Of a DNA stretch of 64,000 nucleotides, positions 26,650-35,463 are shown piece by piece. The notes beneath the pieces were generated by a model. It had not been told where the DNA came from. It did not search any database and saw only the letters and a list, made by a program, of their open reading frames with translations. Every line of letters begins with the position of its first letter. Position 1 is the first letter of the stretch. Made by a program: the position numbers and the translations under genes. The stretch is from assembly GCA_018673255.1 (NCBI GenBank), contig JABHDC010000253.1:248001-312000 (forward strand), in the 5' to 3' direction. Source of the stretch: Gemmatimonadota bacterium. GTDB taxonomy: Bacteria > Latescibacterota > UBA2968 > UBA8231.

Positions 26650-27075
26650 TCAGTCCAGACCCAGTAGTTCGACTTCGAAGATGAGGGTTGCATTCCGGGG
26701 TATCACAGGTGGAGAACCGACGGCGCCATATCCCAGGGCCGCGGGCACTTTCAGTTGCCGCAGGCCGCCCACCTTCATCGACATCACGCCTTCGTCCCAG
26801 CCTCTGATCACCTTGCGACGCCCGATCTCGAAAGTGAAGGGTTTGTTCTTCTTCCTCGAGCTGTCGAAGGGCTTTCCATTGGTCAGCCAGCCCGAGTAGT
26901 GGACGGTCACTTTCTGACCTTTGGTCGGAGACGGCCCGGATCCGGTGGTCAGATCGTGGTACTGCAAACCTGTCGACGTCGTTTCGTAGTCCTCTTCGGC
27001 GATCTTTGTCGGGCCACTCGTGTCGGCCGACTTCGAAGAAGAAGATCCGAGCAGCAGGTCCTTGAGCCAACCCAT
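26650..27075 (-). CDS. FKBP-type peptidyl-prolyl cis-trans isomerase
   Basis: A 141-residue protein. A short Ser-rich N-terminal tail is followed by one FKBP domain from about residue 35: GLQYHDLTTGSGPSPTKGQKV, VHYSGWLTNGKPFDSS, FEIGRRKVIRGWDEGVMSMKVGG, and ALGYGAVGSPPVIPRNATLIFEVEL. Active-site residues of FKBP12-type enzymes (Tyr, Phe, Asp, Trp) are all recognisable. No signal peptide is clear, so it is probably cytoplasmic. The ATG overlaps the MFS gene stop by one base (TGATG), so translation is coupled. Confidence 0.9.
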   Translation of the reverse strand: MGWLKDLLLGSSSSKSADTSGPTKIAEEDYETTSTGLQYHDLTTGSGPSPTKGQKVTVHYSGWLTNGKPFDSSRKKNKPFTFEIGRRKVIRGWDEGVMSMKVGGLRQLKVPAALGYGAVGSPPVIPRNATLIFEVELLGLD

Positions 27076-28394
27076 CAGAGATTCTCCATGCGCTTGAGAT
27101 GGGCCTCGACGTCGATGAATCGTATAACCGCGAGCACCAGCAGACCCCAGCCGGCGACCAGATAGAAGAGATTGGGGTAAGACAGCAAAGACTGCAATGG
27201 GCCGAAGAGGGCGGCGCCACCGGAAAGCCCCATGTTGGCGATGGCCATATACAGAGAGAACTGCGTGGCGGCGACGCGCTTCCAGGAGATCGCCATCATC
27301 GTGGCCAGGAAGGAGATGCTGACAAGGGTATCCACGACGTAGTAGGCACTGATGAAGATCCGGGCGGGCAGAGGATCGGACCACGAGGCGGCCAGGGCGG
27401 CCATGGCGACGGCACCCCCGCCAAGGATGATGACGCCGGCGGCGATTGTGCGACGCCGTCCCAGACGCTCCACGAGCCAGCCACCGAGGATCATTCCCAG
27501 CAGGCCTGCGACGAGTCCCGCCGAGGCTGACAACTCCGAGAAGTCGGTGTGGCCCCAGCCCATCTCCTGCACGGTCAACACGGGCAGCAGGGCGTCGATG
27601 AAACCGCGGATCAGGTTGTAGGCGAAGAAGACGAGACCGGCGATCAGACTCACCGGCATCAGGATCACCTGCAGCAGCGAACGTCCGATGTCCCTCCAGC
27701 CCTCCAACTGCAGGCTCTTCGTCAGTTCAGAAGCTTTGCCCACCGTCCAGGGGAGCAGCCGCTCGCCGGGGTGCTCGCGGGCCAGCAGGGGTATGAGCAT
27801 GACGAAGCCGATGACGAGTGCCTGAGCGAACAGCGCGGCTCCCAGGCCGTAGGCGCTCATGAGCCAGGCGCCCCCCGCCGTGGCTGCAGCCACGCCGAGC
27901 CCCTTGCCACCCCACATGAAACCATTGGCGCGAGGTTGCTGGTCGATGGGGATGATCTCGACGGCCATGCCATCGACGGCGACATCCTGAAAGGCGGTGA
28001 AGAAGTTGACGGCAAAACCCATTGCTGTGAGCACCGCCAGGTGCTGCAGGGGATTCGGCGTGAAGGCCATGATCAGCGATGTGACGACCATGCCGGCCTG
28101 AGCCCACAGGACCCATGGACGCCGGCGTCCCATGGCCAGAAAACTCCAGCGGTCCATGATGGGGCCGTTGATGAGTTTAAGACTCCAGGGCAGCAGAATG
28201 ATGCCCATGTAGGAGCTGATCTGCGTCGGTGTCAGATTCTGCTCGGCCATGTAGGCAGGCACTGCGATCGACAGCAGGCCATAGGGGAGTCCCTGTGCTG
28301 CATAGAGCAAGGTAAAGGCGGCAAAGCGTAGAATCCGATGCTCTGAGAGGGCAGGCAGGCCGGTGGAGGGCGTCCCCGTGGGGAGCTGGGTCAC
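27075..28394 (-). CDS. MFS transporter (AmpG/PAT-like)
   Basis: A 439-residue polytopic protein with about 12 predicted membrane helices. The first helix region FAAFTLLYAAQGLPYGLLSIAVPAY (in part AAQGLPYGLLSIAVPAYM) and the loop GPIMDRWSFLAMGRRRPW match the AmpG/acetyl-CoA-transporter-like branch, in which AmpG imports muropeptides. A second DxxxE-type loop appears in VERLGRRRT. The substrate cannot be assigned. It is the first gene of an MFS-FKBP-purM operon. Confidence 0.85.
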   Translation of the reverse strand: MTQLPTGTPSTGLPALSEHRILRFAAFTLLYAAQGLPYGLLSIAVPAYMAEQNLTPTQISSYMGIILLPWSLKLINGPIMDRWSFLAMGRRRPWVLWAQAGMVVTSLIMAFTPNPLQHLAVLTAMGFAVNFFTAFQDVAVDGMAVEIIPIDQQPRANGFMWGGKGLGVAAATAGGAWLMSAYGLGAALFAQALVIGFVMLIPLLAREHPGERLLPWTVGKASELTKSLQLEGWRDIGRSLLQVILMPVSLIAGLVFFAYNLIRGFIDALLPVLTVQEMGWGHTDFSELSASAGLVAGLLGMILGGWLVERLGRRRTIAAGVIILGGGAVAMAALAASWSDPLPARIFISAYYVVDTLVSISFLATMMAISWKRVAATQFSLYMAIANMGLSGGAALFGPLQSLLSYPNLFYLVAGWGLLVLAVIRFIDVEAHLKRMENL

Positions 28395-28713
28395 GAGAGC
28401 AGGGTCCTGTTACGGGGGAACGGAACGCTGCCTCGACAGCGTCTGAGCCGGCGTTGTGCCCGGCCACAGCAACATAGGCGTTCGAGGCCGGTCGCCCAAC
28501 GCCCGATTGCCTGCCACCCGTGATGCGAATGACGTAGCGACAGAGGCGTTGGAGTGGCGTCGATCGGTGGCTTCGCAGCAGGTCATGGACCGCATTCTCG
28601 GATCGAACTACTATCCCGTTCTCCAGGCAACGAAAGCCCCGCGGTCTCTCTCGGACGTACATGAAACCACTGGGCCTTTACACATCCGCCCACCCAGGAG
28701 ATCAAGGAATCCC
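28395..28713. other. Intergenic region before the GH42-like gene
   Basis: A 319-base gap between the divergent MFS and GH42-like genes. The plus-strand frame of the GH42-like gene runs open through part of it, but the ATG at 28714 with AAGGA nearby fits better. No clear promoter, repeat or RNA gene is visible to me. Confidence 0.4.
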
Positions 28714-30900
28714 ATGACCACCGCCACCGTCCAAGCCCACAACGGTGCCCCCACCCTCTGCATCGAAAACCAACCTGTATTCGGCGCCGTCCACTGGATC
28801 CCCGAGCCCCCCCAAGAAGGAGACTGGTTCGCCGACCCCTTCGTCCGCCAGTTCGCCGACGCCGGCGTCCATCTGGTCCACTGTCAAACCGGCAGCCGGG
28901 GAGCCATCTGCGAATGGGACGCCCCCGACGAAAATGGCAAAACCCACTACTTTGAGCGCCTGCTTCCCCGCCTGCGCCGCATCCTTGAACTGGATCCGGA
29001 GGCCTACATCATCCTCCGCGTCCACCTGGAGATGTCCGCCCCCTGGTGGCGAAAGCTCTATCCCGAAGAGCTGGAGTTGTGGGGCGACGGCCGAACCGAA
29101 AACCAATCCTATGCCTCCGCGCTCTGGCGCCAGCAGGCGGGCGACTTCTTAGAAGGTCTGGTCCACTTCCTCCAGGGGGTACCCGAAGGAGAGCGAGTGA
29201 TCGGTTACCAGCCCGCCGCCGGCCAGACCGGCGAGTGGGTCAAAGAAGCGGCCATGGAAGGCCACGCTAACGACTACTCCGAACCAATGCGCGCCTACTT
29301 CCGCGGCTGGCTGAATCGCAAGTACGGATCCCTCAACGACCTGCGCCTGGCCTGGCGCGACGGCCGCGCCATGTTCAATACCGCCGAAGTGCCCACACCG
29401 GAGGAGCAGGAGGCCGCCGACCTCTACCACTTTCGCGATCCCACCCGAAGTCGAAAGGTCATCGACTACTTCCAGTGCGTCGCCGACCTGGTGGCCGATC
29501 GAATCGACTACTTCTGCGGTCGCGTTAAGACGGCCAGCGACGGGCGGGCCCTGGCGGGCGTGTTTTATGGCTACACCACCGAACTGACCTGGTCCAACGG
29601 CTTTTTCAATCAGCGCCAGAACATGATCCACCCGGCGTGCCAGCGCTCCGGCCACCTGGGTTTGGCCAAGGTGCTCGACTCGCCCCACGTCGATTTTCTC
29701 GCCGGCCCCTACAGCTACGGCTTTCGCGGCATCGGCGGCGACGGCCCCTTCATGTCTATCACCGAATCGGTTCGCCTGCACGGCAAGCTCTGGTTCAACG
29801 AGGAGGATACTCGCACCTACAAGTTTCCCCCCGACTCTGGCTACGGCGTCGCCAAAGACGCCCGTGACAGTGTCAGCGTGCTCACCCGCAACTTCTCCAT
29901 CGGCCTGGAACACTCCACCGCCGCCTGGTGGGCCGACTGGGCCGCTCCTGGCCGCGGCCCCTACGACGACCCCGACATCATGGCCGCCGTGGCGAAATTT
30001 GTCGAAGTCGGCACCAAGAGCCTGGCCTGTCCCGACCGCTCCCCTGCCGCCGACCTGGCCGTCATCATCGACGAACCGAGCTTCCTCTACGAGGGCCTGT
30101 CCCGCACTCTGGACTGGCCCCTGATCTACCGCCAGCGCCACTGGGGCCTGTCGCGCACGGGCGCTCCCTACGACCTCTACCTGCTCGACGATCTGGAGAA
30201 GTTGCCCAGACCATACCGCTGTTACCTCTTCCTCAACGCCTTCCACGTGTCGGCTGCCCAGCGCAAGATCATCGACAGCAAGATTTGCCGCGACGGTGCC
30301 CTGGTCGCCTGGAGTTACATGAACGGCGCCATCACCGACACCCTGCACCCCGACAACATGTCGGATCTCATTGGCATGCGTTTCCGCTGGGACATGACCG
30401 CCTGGTCCCTCAATATGATGCTCACCGGCTTCGATCATCCCATCACCTGCGACCTGCCGGCCAACACTGCCTGGGGCACCGACGAACACATCGGCCCCAT
30501 TCCCTTCGTCGACGACCCCGACGCCCACACCCTGGGTACCCTGGTCTCCATCCGCGGTAGTTCTCTACCCGGAATGTGCATCAAGAAAATGGATGACTGG
30601 ACCTCCCTCTACATTGGCGCCCCCAACATTCCATCCAACGTGCTGCGCGCCATCCTCCAGTTCGCCGGTGGCCACATCTTTTCGCACAGCGATGACGTGC
30701 TCCACGCCGGCCGGGATTTCGTCGGCATCCACACGGCTAAAGGCGAAGACAAGACCATCCACCTCCCCCAGGAAACCGACATCTGGGACGTCATGGCCGA
30801 CCGTAAAGTCGCCACCCACACCAATCAGTTCACCGATCGTCTGGAAGCCGGCGACACGAAGATCTACTACTATGGAGAGATCCCCTGGGAGAAGCTGTAG
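28714..30900 (+). CDS. GH42-like beta-galactosidase-type TIM-barrel protein
   Basis: A 728-residue protein with the architecture of GH42 beta-galactosidases: an N-terminal barrel (FGAVHWIPEPPQEGDWFADPF; GYQPAAGQTGEWVKEAA near residue 165 in the place of the acid/base region; KLWFNEEDTRTYK near residue 360 where the nucleophile Glu is expected), then a Rossmann-like trimerisation domain (DLAVIIDEPSFLYEG) and a small C-terminal beta domain. Sequence identity to classical GH42 seems low. Codon usage differs from neighbours: third positions are dominated by C (GCC, ACC, CCC, GGC), which suggests recent acquisition. Confidence 0.68.
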   Translation: MTTATVQAHNGAPTLCIENQPVFGAVHWIPEPPQEGDWFADPFVRQFADAGVHLVHCQTGSRGAICEWDAPDENGKTHYFERLLPRLRRILELDPEAYIILRVHLEMSAPWWRKLYPEELELWGDGRTENQSYASALWRQQAGDFLEGLVHFLQGVPEGERVIGYQPAAGQTGEWVKEAAMEGHANDYSEPMRAYFRGWLNRKYGSLNDLRLAWRDGRAMFNTAEVPTPEEQEAADLYHFRDPTRSRKVIDYFQCVADLVADRIDYFCGRVKTASDGRALAGVFYGYTTELTWSNGFFNQRQNMIHPACQRSGHLGLAKVLDSPHVDFLAGPYSYGFRGIGGDGPFMSITESVRLHGKLWFNEEDTRTYKFPPDSGYGVAKDARDSVSVLTRNFSIGLEHSTAAWWADWAAPGRGPYDDPDIMAAVAKFVEVGTKSLACPDRSPAADLAVIIDEPSFLYEGLSRTLDWPLIYRQRHWGLSRTGAPYDLYLLDDLEKLPRPYRCYLFLNAFHVSAAQRKIIDSKICRDGALVAWSYMNGAITDTLHPDNMSDLIGMRFRWDMTAWSLNMMLTGFDHPITCDLPANTAWGTDEHIGPIPFVDDPDAHTLGTLVSIRGSSLPGMCIKKMDDWTSLYIGAPNIPSNVLRAILQFAGGHIFSHSDDVLHAGRDFVGIHTAKGEDKTIHLPQETDIWDVMADRKVATHTNQFTDRLEAGDTKIYYYGEIPWEKL

Positions 30901-30936
30901 TGAGGGAGGCCTGAATGGCTGCGGTAGGAGAGTCTG

Positions 30937-31560
30937 GTGGAACGGAATAAGATTGCATTCTTCCGGGGTAGAAAGATTGGTGGCACGTCAATTGAAGAGG
31001 CGATGCACGGGTCCATCGGCTCTCATTGCCGAATCTCAATGGCAAATGTCGAGGATGACTTCTCTGGATTTGACCTTGTGACCTATATAGGTCCGCCGTG
31101 CGCCGATATCATCAGAGCAGTAGATGGGAGAACTACTTTTGCGGTAGTGCGAAATCCCTATGACAAGGCAAGGTCGGCGTATTGGTATCTGCGAGACACC
31201 ATCGTCCCCCCGGGTGCTCCGTTCCGCGATCACTCGCTGGAGTATTGTCTGCAGAACCTGCCTGCATGCGACGATGACTCGCAAGGTCACGGCCAGGGCC
31301 ATCATTACAAGCACTTCACCATGACTCAGACTCAGTATCTGTACCTCGATGGGAAGTTAGTCGCTGACCATCTTCTGAGGTTTGAGGATCTGGGAAACGA
31401 AGTCAACGCCTTCTTCGAGTCCCAGGGATATGATGTGCCAGAGATGCCTCACATGGTGAGAGGCAAGTACGATGCCGAACTGACTCATAGAGAGTGTGAG
31501 TTGATAGGAGAGATATTTCACGACGACTTCATCAACTTTGGATATGATCTGCGAGTGTGA
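30937..31560 (+). CDS. Sulfotransferase-family protein
   Basis: A 207-residue protein with sulfotransferase hallmarks. KIAFFRGRKIGGTSIEEAM at the N-terminus resembles the 5'-phosphosulfate loop that binds PAPS, and TTFAVVRNPYDKARSAYWYL near residue 68 resembles the 3'-phosphate site. It would transfer sulfate from PAPS to a hydroxyl or amine of a carbohydrate or protein. The GTG start at 30937 follows AGGAGAG. GC content is visibly lower than in the rest of the window and rare codons such as AGA and ATA are frequent, pointing to horizontal transfer. Confidence 0.72.
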   Translation: MERNKIAFFRGRKIGGTSIEEAMHGSIGSHCRISMANVEDDFSGFDLVTYIGPPCADIIRAVDGRTTFAVVRNPYDKARSAYWYLRDTIVPPGAPFRDHSLEYCLQNLPACDDDSQGHGQGHHYKHFTMTQTQYLYLDGKLVADHLLRFEDLGNEVNAFFESQGYDVPEMPHMVRGKYDAELTHRECELIGEIFHDDFINFGYDLRV

Positions 31561-31617
31561 GGGCGTGCGCGCCTGACATGCTGGTGGCCGGGTCCGGAAT
31601 ACGCCCATAACAATGCC

Positions 31618-31638
31618 GGTGAACAGGTTGGATACGGC
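31618..31638. repeat. 21-bp direct repeat, copy 1
   Basis: GGTGAACAGGTTGGATACGGC, identical to 33957-33977 and in the same orientation (given here as its 21 positions; unique flanks differ on both sides). The two copies bracket the FGE-like/sialidase gene. Confidence 0.75.
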
Positions 31639-31639
31639 C

Positions 31640-33733
31640 TCATCGACTTCGAGTTGGTGATCCAGAGATCGTCGGGCGTTCACTCAGCCATGCGAGGTTG
31701 CACTCGTACTCGTTCATGCTGGTGATCACGTGCATCAGACCGTCCTGCGACTGCTCCCCAACGCAGTAGCCCAAACGCTCGGCGCGGTCCGGTCCCATCT
31801 CGTCCTCACGCCCGTCCATCCCAGCGATGAGCCGCGTCGGCAGACCGTCCGATACTGGTCGCGCAAATGGCCACGTCTCTCCGTCATCAAAGGAAACAGC
31901 AGCAAACAACCCCTGCAGCGGCTGCCTGACGCCGGCTGCATCGGTGAACTGTTGCGCCTCAACCGAGTCCATCGGCGGGTTCGAGAACGAGACCAGCACG
32001 AGCGGATCAGTGCCGTGCTCGCACGTCCCGCGCATACGCCGAAGCACTACACGTTGCGATGAATCGACGCCCGGGAACGGGCTGGCCGAATACTCCCATG
32101 TTGCGCCACGGTCTGACGAGACACTCTGTGCCATTCTTCCGTCGATGTCGTCGCCGCGTCCGAAGGCGAACAGCCGTCCGTCGGCAAGCTCAACCACGCC
32201 GGCATGAATTCCGGCGATCGTGCCGCCCGGATCGAACCACGTCTCGCCGTGGTCTTCACTCAACCAGAGCGCCGACCCGCCGGAGCCGACAGCCACAGCG
32301 TCGCACGGCAACACGATGGTGCCGTCACGCAGCGCGAATACGCCCGCAATCGGCATGTGACGCGGACCGTGTTCCTCGATGATCAGCCGCGCTTCGGACC
32401 AAGTCGCACCGCTGTCATCCGAAGTGCGCAGGATCGTCGCGAGTGGTCCCCACGTCGCACCAGCGGAGAGGCCGTTGAAGTGGTACATGCGCTTGCCATC
32501 GGACCAGAGCGCGGATGCGTGATCGTTCTTGCCGGGCGTGTTCCAGAACAGCGAAGGCTCGTCCCATTCGTCGGCGAGTTTGCCCGCAGAATGGTCATAG
32601 CGACGACGGCTCGCGGCGATACACAGTTCACGGCCATGCTCCTCGACGCATGAGTACCAGATCGCCATCATGTCGCCGTTCGGGCACACTGCCAGACCGG
32701 GACAGTGATTGTGCGTGCCGAATAGCGGTCCGACCTCACCGTGCTTGACCTTCATGTAGCGATATGGGCCGCCGAACACCGGCACGCTCGACTTCCCGGC
32801 AGCGTCGGTCCCTGACCACGCAGTCGCGCGTACGTCGGCGGCATGAAGCGGTGCTTTCCTCTTCCAGATACGCTTGCCTGGTTCGGACTGTGTGCCGATC
32901 ACTACGCGTAGTCCGATATACCAGTGGCTGTCGGTCGGCAGGTTGCCTGATCGGTTGGCCGATCGCAGGTAGTATGCCTCGGTGGAGTGGCTACCGCCGC
33001 GCGTCACGCGGTGATTGCCAATCGAACTGTGCGCCTCGCGGTCTGACATCTGGTGACCAGTGTTGTCACGAACAGTGTCCGCACTCTCTGGTCCAACCGG
33101 ATCGCCGCACGGCTGTGCGCCATACAAGTCGTACCAGTCCGAACACCACTCTTCCACAAGACCGTGCATGTCGTGCAGGCCCCAAGGATTGGCCGGCGTA
33201 CGTCCGACATGAAGCTTCAAGGCGCGGTCGGTTACGTGGTCTCGCACCACCGGGTACCACGACTGCCCGATGCTGTTGAGCAGATACTCATCTGGCAGCA
33301 CATCGCCCGTCCAGTACGCCGTAGTCGTTCCCGCACGGCATGCGTATTCCCATTCGGCCTCAGTCGGCAGGCGGTATGGCAATCCATCGCGTTCCGACAG
33401 GGCCTCGCAGAATGCGACCGCGTCGTGCCAGTTGACGAATACCACAGCTTCGTCATCGTCGGTAGAGAAGTCGAGTTTCCCGCGCAGTGCCCTGTGCTCC
33501 GGGAATATCTCCTCGTACTGCGCATTCGTGACCGGCGTTGATCCGACGTAGTACGGCTGCGTAAGCCCGATATCATGCACGGGACGCTCGTCGTAGTCCC
33601 CGTACCGCCAATGCGAGAGACGTACGAGGCTGTCGTCTATCGGCGCATCGTTGCCCATGAGGAACTCGCCTGGATTGATGCGCTGGAATGTCATTCCAAG
33701 TGTGTTTGTGTAGGTCTGCTCGGTGATCTGCAT
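31640..33733 (-). CDS. FGE-like (sulfatase-modifying-factor) domain fused to a sialidase/BNR-repeat domain
   Basis: A 697-residue two-domain protein. Residues about 1-290 are an FGE/EgtB-type C-lectin fold: PGEFLMGN, YYVGSTPVTNAQYEE, VNWHDAVAFCEAL, YRLPTEAEWEYACRAGTT, PWGLHDMHGLVEEWCSDWY, and RVTRGGSHSTEAYYLRSANR. The catalytic Cys pair that genuine FGEs carry after RGGS is missing, so it should not make formylglycine. Residues about 330-690 hold Asp-box repeats (SDDSGATW, SEDHGETW, SSDRGATW, SFDDGETW), typical of sialidase-like propellers. No signal peptide. GGAGGA supports the ATG at 33733. It ends two bases beyond the 21-bp repeat copy 1. Confidence 0.8.
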   Translation of the reverse strand: MQITEQTYTNTLGMTFQRINPGEFLMGNDAPIDDSLVRLSHWRYGDYDERPVHDIGLTQPYYVGSTPVTNAQYEEIFPEHRALRGKLDFSTDDDEAVVFVNWHDAVAFCEALSERDGLPYRLPTEAEWEYACRAGTTTAYWTGDVLPDEYLLNSIGQSWYPVVRDHVTDRALKLHVGRTPANPWGLHDMHGLVEEWCSDWYDLYGAQPCGDPVGPESADTVRDNTGHQMSDREAHSSIGNHRVTRGGSHSTEAYYLRSANRSGNLPTDSHWYIGLRVVIGTQSEPGKRIWKRKAPLHAADVRATAWSGTDAAGKSSVPVFGGPYRYMKVKHGEVGPLFGTHNHCPGLAVCPNGDMMAIWYSCVEEHGRELCIAASRRRYDHSAGKLADEWDEPSLFWNTPGKNDHASALWSDGKRMYHFNGLSAGATWGPLATILRTSDDSGATWSEARLIIEEHGPRHMPIAGVFALRDGTIVLPCDAVAVGSGGSALWLSEDHGETWFDPGGTIAGIHAGVVELADGRLFAFGRGDDIDGRMAQSVSSDRGATWEYSASPFPGVDSSQRVVLRRMRGTCEHGTDPLVLVSFSNPPMDSVEAQQFTDAAGVRQPLQGLFAAVSFDDGETWPFARPVSDGLPTRLIAGMDGREDEMGPDRAERLGYCVGEQSQDGLMHVITSMNEYECNLAWLSERPTISGSPTRSR

Positions 33734-34199
33734 GTCATTCCTCCGTATGGACCGTGATCTGCTATCCTTCAGTCGTCCACCGCAATACACCCATGAGATC
33801 ACGCTGGATCTGGAAACGAAGCGGTACGTGAACGAGTCGTCGTATACGTTACGGGTATTGCGTCACGTACCGCGACAGGTGCCGAGCAATCTCGTGACAT
33901 CGACCACGTGCGTCTTGCACGAGGCGACCCGACTTAACGACTACGTTGGCCTCAGAGGTGAACAGGTTGGATACGGCGCCATTGCCGTGAGTCTCGCTGT
34001 CCCATGTGTAGCGATTCAGCCGGGCGAAACTTGCATCCTGCCGAAGAACTGCTGTTTTCTGATGAATTGTAGGGTGACGGACCGGGTCGTGGTCCGTGCG
34101 CTGCGATTTGAGCACAACGATGTCCTCTGGAACCGTCGTCGACTGCGACGGGGTCCAAGCGGCCTCGAGAGTGGTGCATAGAGCCAGGAGGAGTGGAAA
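33734..34199. other. Gap with no convincing gene, containing one copy of the 21-bp repeat
   Basis: A 466-base region between divergent genes. On the minus strand a frame is open from 34200 to 33849, reading NGAVSNLFTSEANVVVK across the repeat, and the other copy reads DEAVSNLFTGIV; neither has a usable start or recognisable family. It may be the decayed remains of a coding or mobile sequence. Confidence 0.4.
33957..33977. repeat. 21-bp direct repeat, copy 2
   Basis: Second perfect copy of the repeat at 31618-31638, same orientation, 2.3 kb away. On the minus strand both copies encode the residues AVSNLFT in one frame, which may mean that they derive from a duplicated coding fragment rather than from a target-site duplication. 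Confidence 0.75.
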
Positions 34200-35054
34200 A
34201 TGGACCGTCGCGGATTCATCAAGACCGCCGCCGGTGCAGTGATGGCGGCCGGGGTTACACAGCAGGCGTTGGCCAGAGATCAACCCGAGCAACGTGTGAA
34301 GGGTGAGCCATTCTCCTTCGCCGTGATTGCCGATCCTCACGCGGCGGAGAAGCCGAAGTTTGAGCCCGATCGACTGGGCAACCATGTGGAGCGTTTTCTC
34401 CGCTGCACGGATCACATGGCGGCTTTGCCAGCGCCACAGCGTCCAGACTTTGCGCTGGTTGTCGGCGATATCCATATCTGGGAACTCAGGAAGCATCTGG
34501 ACAGGGTTTCGGTGCCGCTGCACTGCATCGCCGGCAATCACGAGAGTGGCAAGAAGCGCAAAGCGGAGTTGCGCGACGCCTTTCCTGACGACTTCAAGGT
34601 GCAGGGCGAGAGTGCCGATTATTACTCCTTCACCCATAAGGGCGCGCGTTTTGTTGGGGTCTGCGATGCTGGCGGGGGTGGCGACCATATCGGACATCTG
34701 TGCAGCGAGGACTTCGGACCCCGTGGACAATGCGAATGGCTCGAGAGTGAGTTGGCGCAAACCGAGGCGGTGAAGGTCGTCTTTTCGCATATCCCCACGC
34801 ACCCACAGGCGCTTGATCAGAACATGTATCTGGCGCGCAATGACGCGATCTACTTCAATGACCTGGTGACACTTACCAAACCGGCCGGTCTGTTCTTCGG
34901 GCATATGCATCGGGCCATGCAGTACACCGTGGGCCAGACGCCGGTGCGTGTCGTGCAGTCCTGTGCGTGGAACTTTGGCGACGAGCCACTGGGGGATGAC
35001 CTGATCCGTGTAGGCCCTGATGGCCTGGTGGCGACGACGATGCTGATGAGCTGA
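34200..35054 (+). CDS. Tat-exported calcineurin-like metallophosphoesterase
   Basis: A 284-residue protein. MDRRGFIKTAAGAVMAAG with RRGF is a twin-arginine signal, so it is exported folded. The metallophosphoesterase motifs follow in order: FAVIADPHAAE (D-x-H variant), LVVGDIHIWE (GD), IAGNHESG (GNHE), VVFSHIPTHP (second His), and GLFFGHMHRAM (GHxH). These ligate a dinuclear metal centre for hydrolysis of phosphoesters. The substrate is unknown. AGGAGG lies just upstream. It is followed by a small hairpin and then the trp-like operon, which probably has its own promoter. Confidence 0.87.
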   Translation: MDRRGFIKTAAGAVMAAGVTQQALARDQPEQRVKGEPFSFAVIADPHAAEKPKFEPDRLGNHVERFLRCTDHMAALPAPQRPDFALVVGDIHIWELRKHLDRVSVPLHCIAGNHESGKKRKAELRDAFPDDFKVQGESADYYSFTHKGARFVGVCDAGGGGDHIGHLCSEDFGPRGQCEWLESELAQTEAVKVVFSHIPTHPQALDQNMYLARNDAIYFNDLVTLTKPAGLFFGHMHRAMQYTVGQTPVRVVQSCAWNFGDEPLGDDLIRVGPDGLVATTMLMS

Positions 35055-35080
35055 CAGAGGACCGGCGTGGCACGTTCGCC

Positions 35081-35097
35081 TCTCTCGCTGAGAGAGT
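35081..35097. terminator. Small hairpin after the metallophosphoesterase gene
   Basis: CTCTCTC-GCT-GAGAGAG, a 7-bp stem with a 3-base loop, 27 bases after the stop codon. No T-tract follows, so terminator function is uncertain. Confidence 0.3.
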
Positions 35098-35129
35098 GCC
35101 GCCCAAGCCATGGTCTGGCGGTCACGATT

Positions 35130-35146
35130 CCTGTAGTGTGTACAGG
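35130..35146. promoter_or_regulatory. Operator-like dyad upstream of the trp-like operon
   Basis: CCTGTA-GTGTG-TACAGG is a perfect 6-bp inverted repeat with a 5-base centre, 39 bases before the first ATG of the operon. ATTCCTGTAG overlapping its left arm recurs imperfectly as AATCCTGCAG at about 35156-35165. It is a reasonable regulator-binding site. Confidence 0.35.
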
Positions 35147-35184
35147 GTTGCTGTGAATCCTGCAGATGCATGAGGAGAGACAAT

Positions 35185-35463
35185 ATGATCACCGCCTTGG
35201 TGCTCATCAGTTGCGATGTCGGCGCGGTGCATGAAGTGGCAGAAGCCCTGGTCAATGTCGAAGGCGTCGCTGAGGTCTATTCGATCTCTGGCCCCCACGA
35301 TATCATGGCCATGGTTCGCGTCCGTGAATACGACGACCTGGCGTCGGTGGTCTCCGAGCGGATTGCCGCCGTAGACGGAATCGAACACACAGAGTCGCAC
35401 ATGGCCTTCCGCTGCTACTCAAAGCATGACATGGAGCAGATGTGGGCGGCGCACATGGGGTAG
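35185..35463 (+). CDS. Stand-alone Lrp/AsnC ligand-binding (RAM) domain protein
   Basis: A 92-residue protein consisting only of the ACT-like ligand-binding domain of Lrp/AsnC regulators, without the DNA-binding helix-turn-helix. Signatures are TALVLISCDVGAVHEVAEALVN, EVYSISGPHDIMAMVRV, and HTESHMAFRCY. Such proteins bind amino acids or related small molecules and may modulate full-length Lrp regulators or enzymes. AGGAGA six bases upstream supports the ATG at 35185. Its 3' end overlaps the TrpC-like gene by 22 bases, so it is the first gene of the 35-41 kb operon and could sense the pathway's substrate or product. Confidence 0.83.
   Translation: MITALVLISCDVGAVHEVAEALVNVEGVAEVYSISGPHDIMAMVRVREYDDLASVVSERIAAVDGIEHTESHMAFRCYSKHDMEQMWAAHMG

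Noticed and set aside
26650..27384. Longer FKBP frame starting at 27384
   Set aside because: The extra 103 residues overlap the MFS transporter in another frame and have no domain features; ATG 27075 couples directly to the MFS stop.
33849..35255. A 468-codon open frame on the minus strand
   Set aside because: Most of it is antisense to the Tat-exported metallophosphoesterase, whose motifs and ribosome-binding site are clear; the frame shows no family features.
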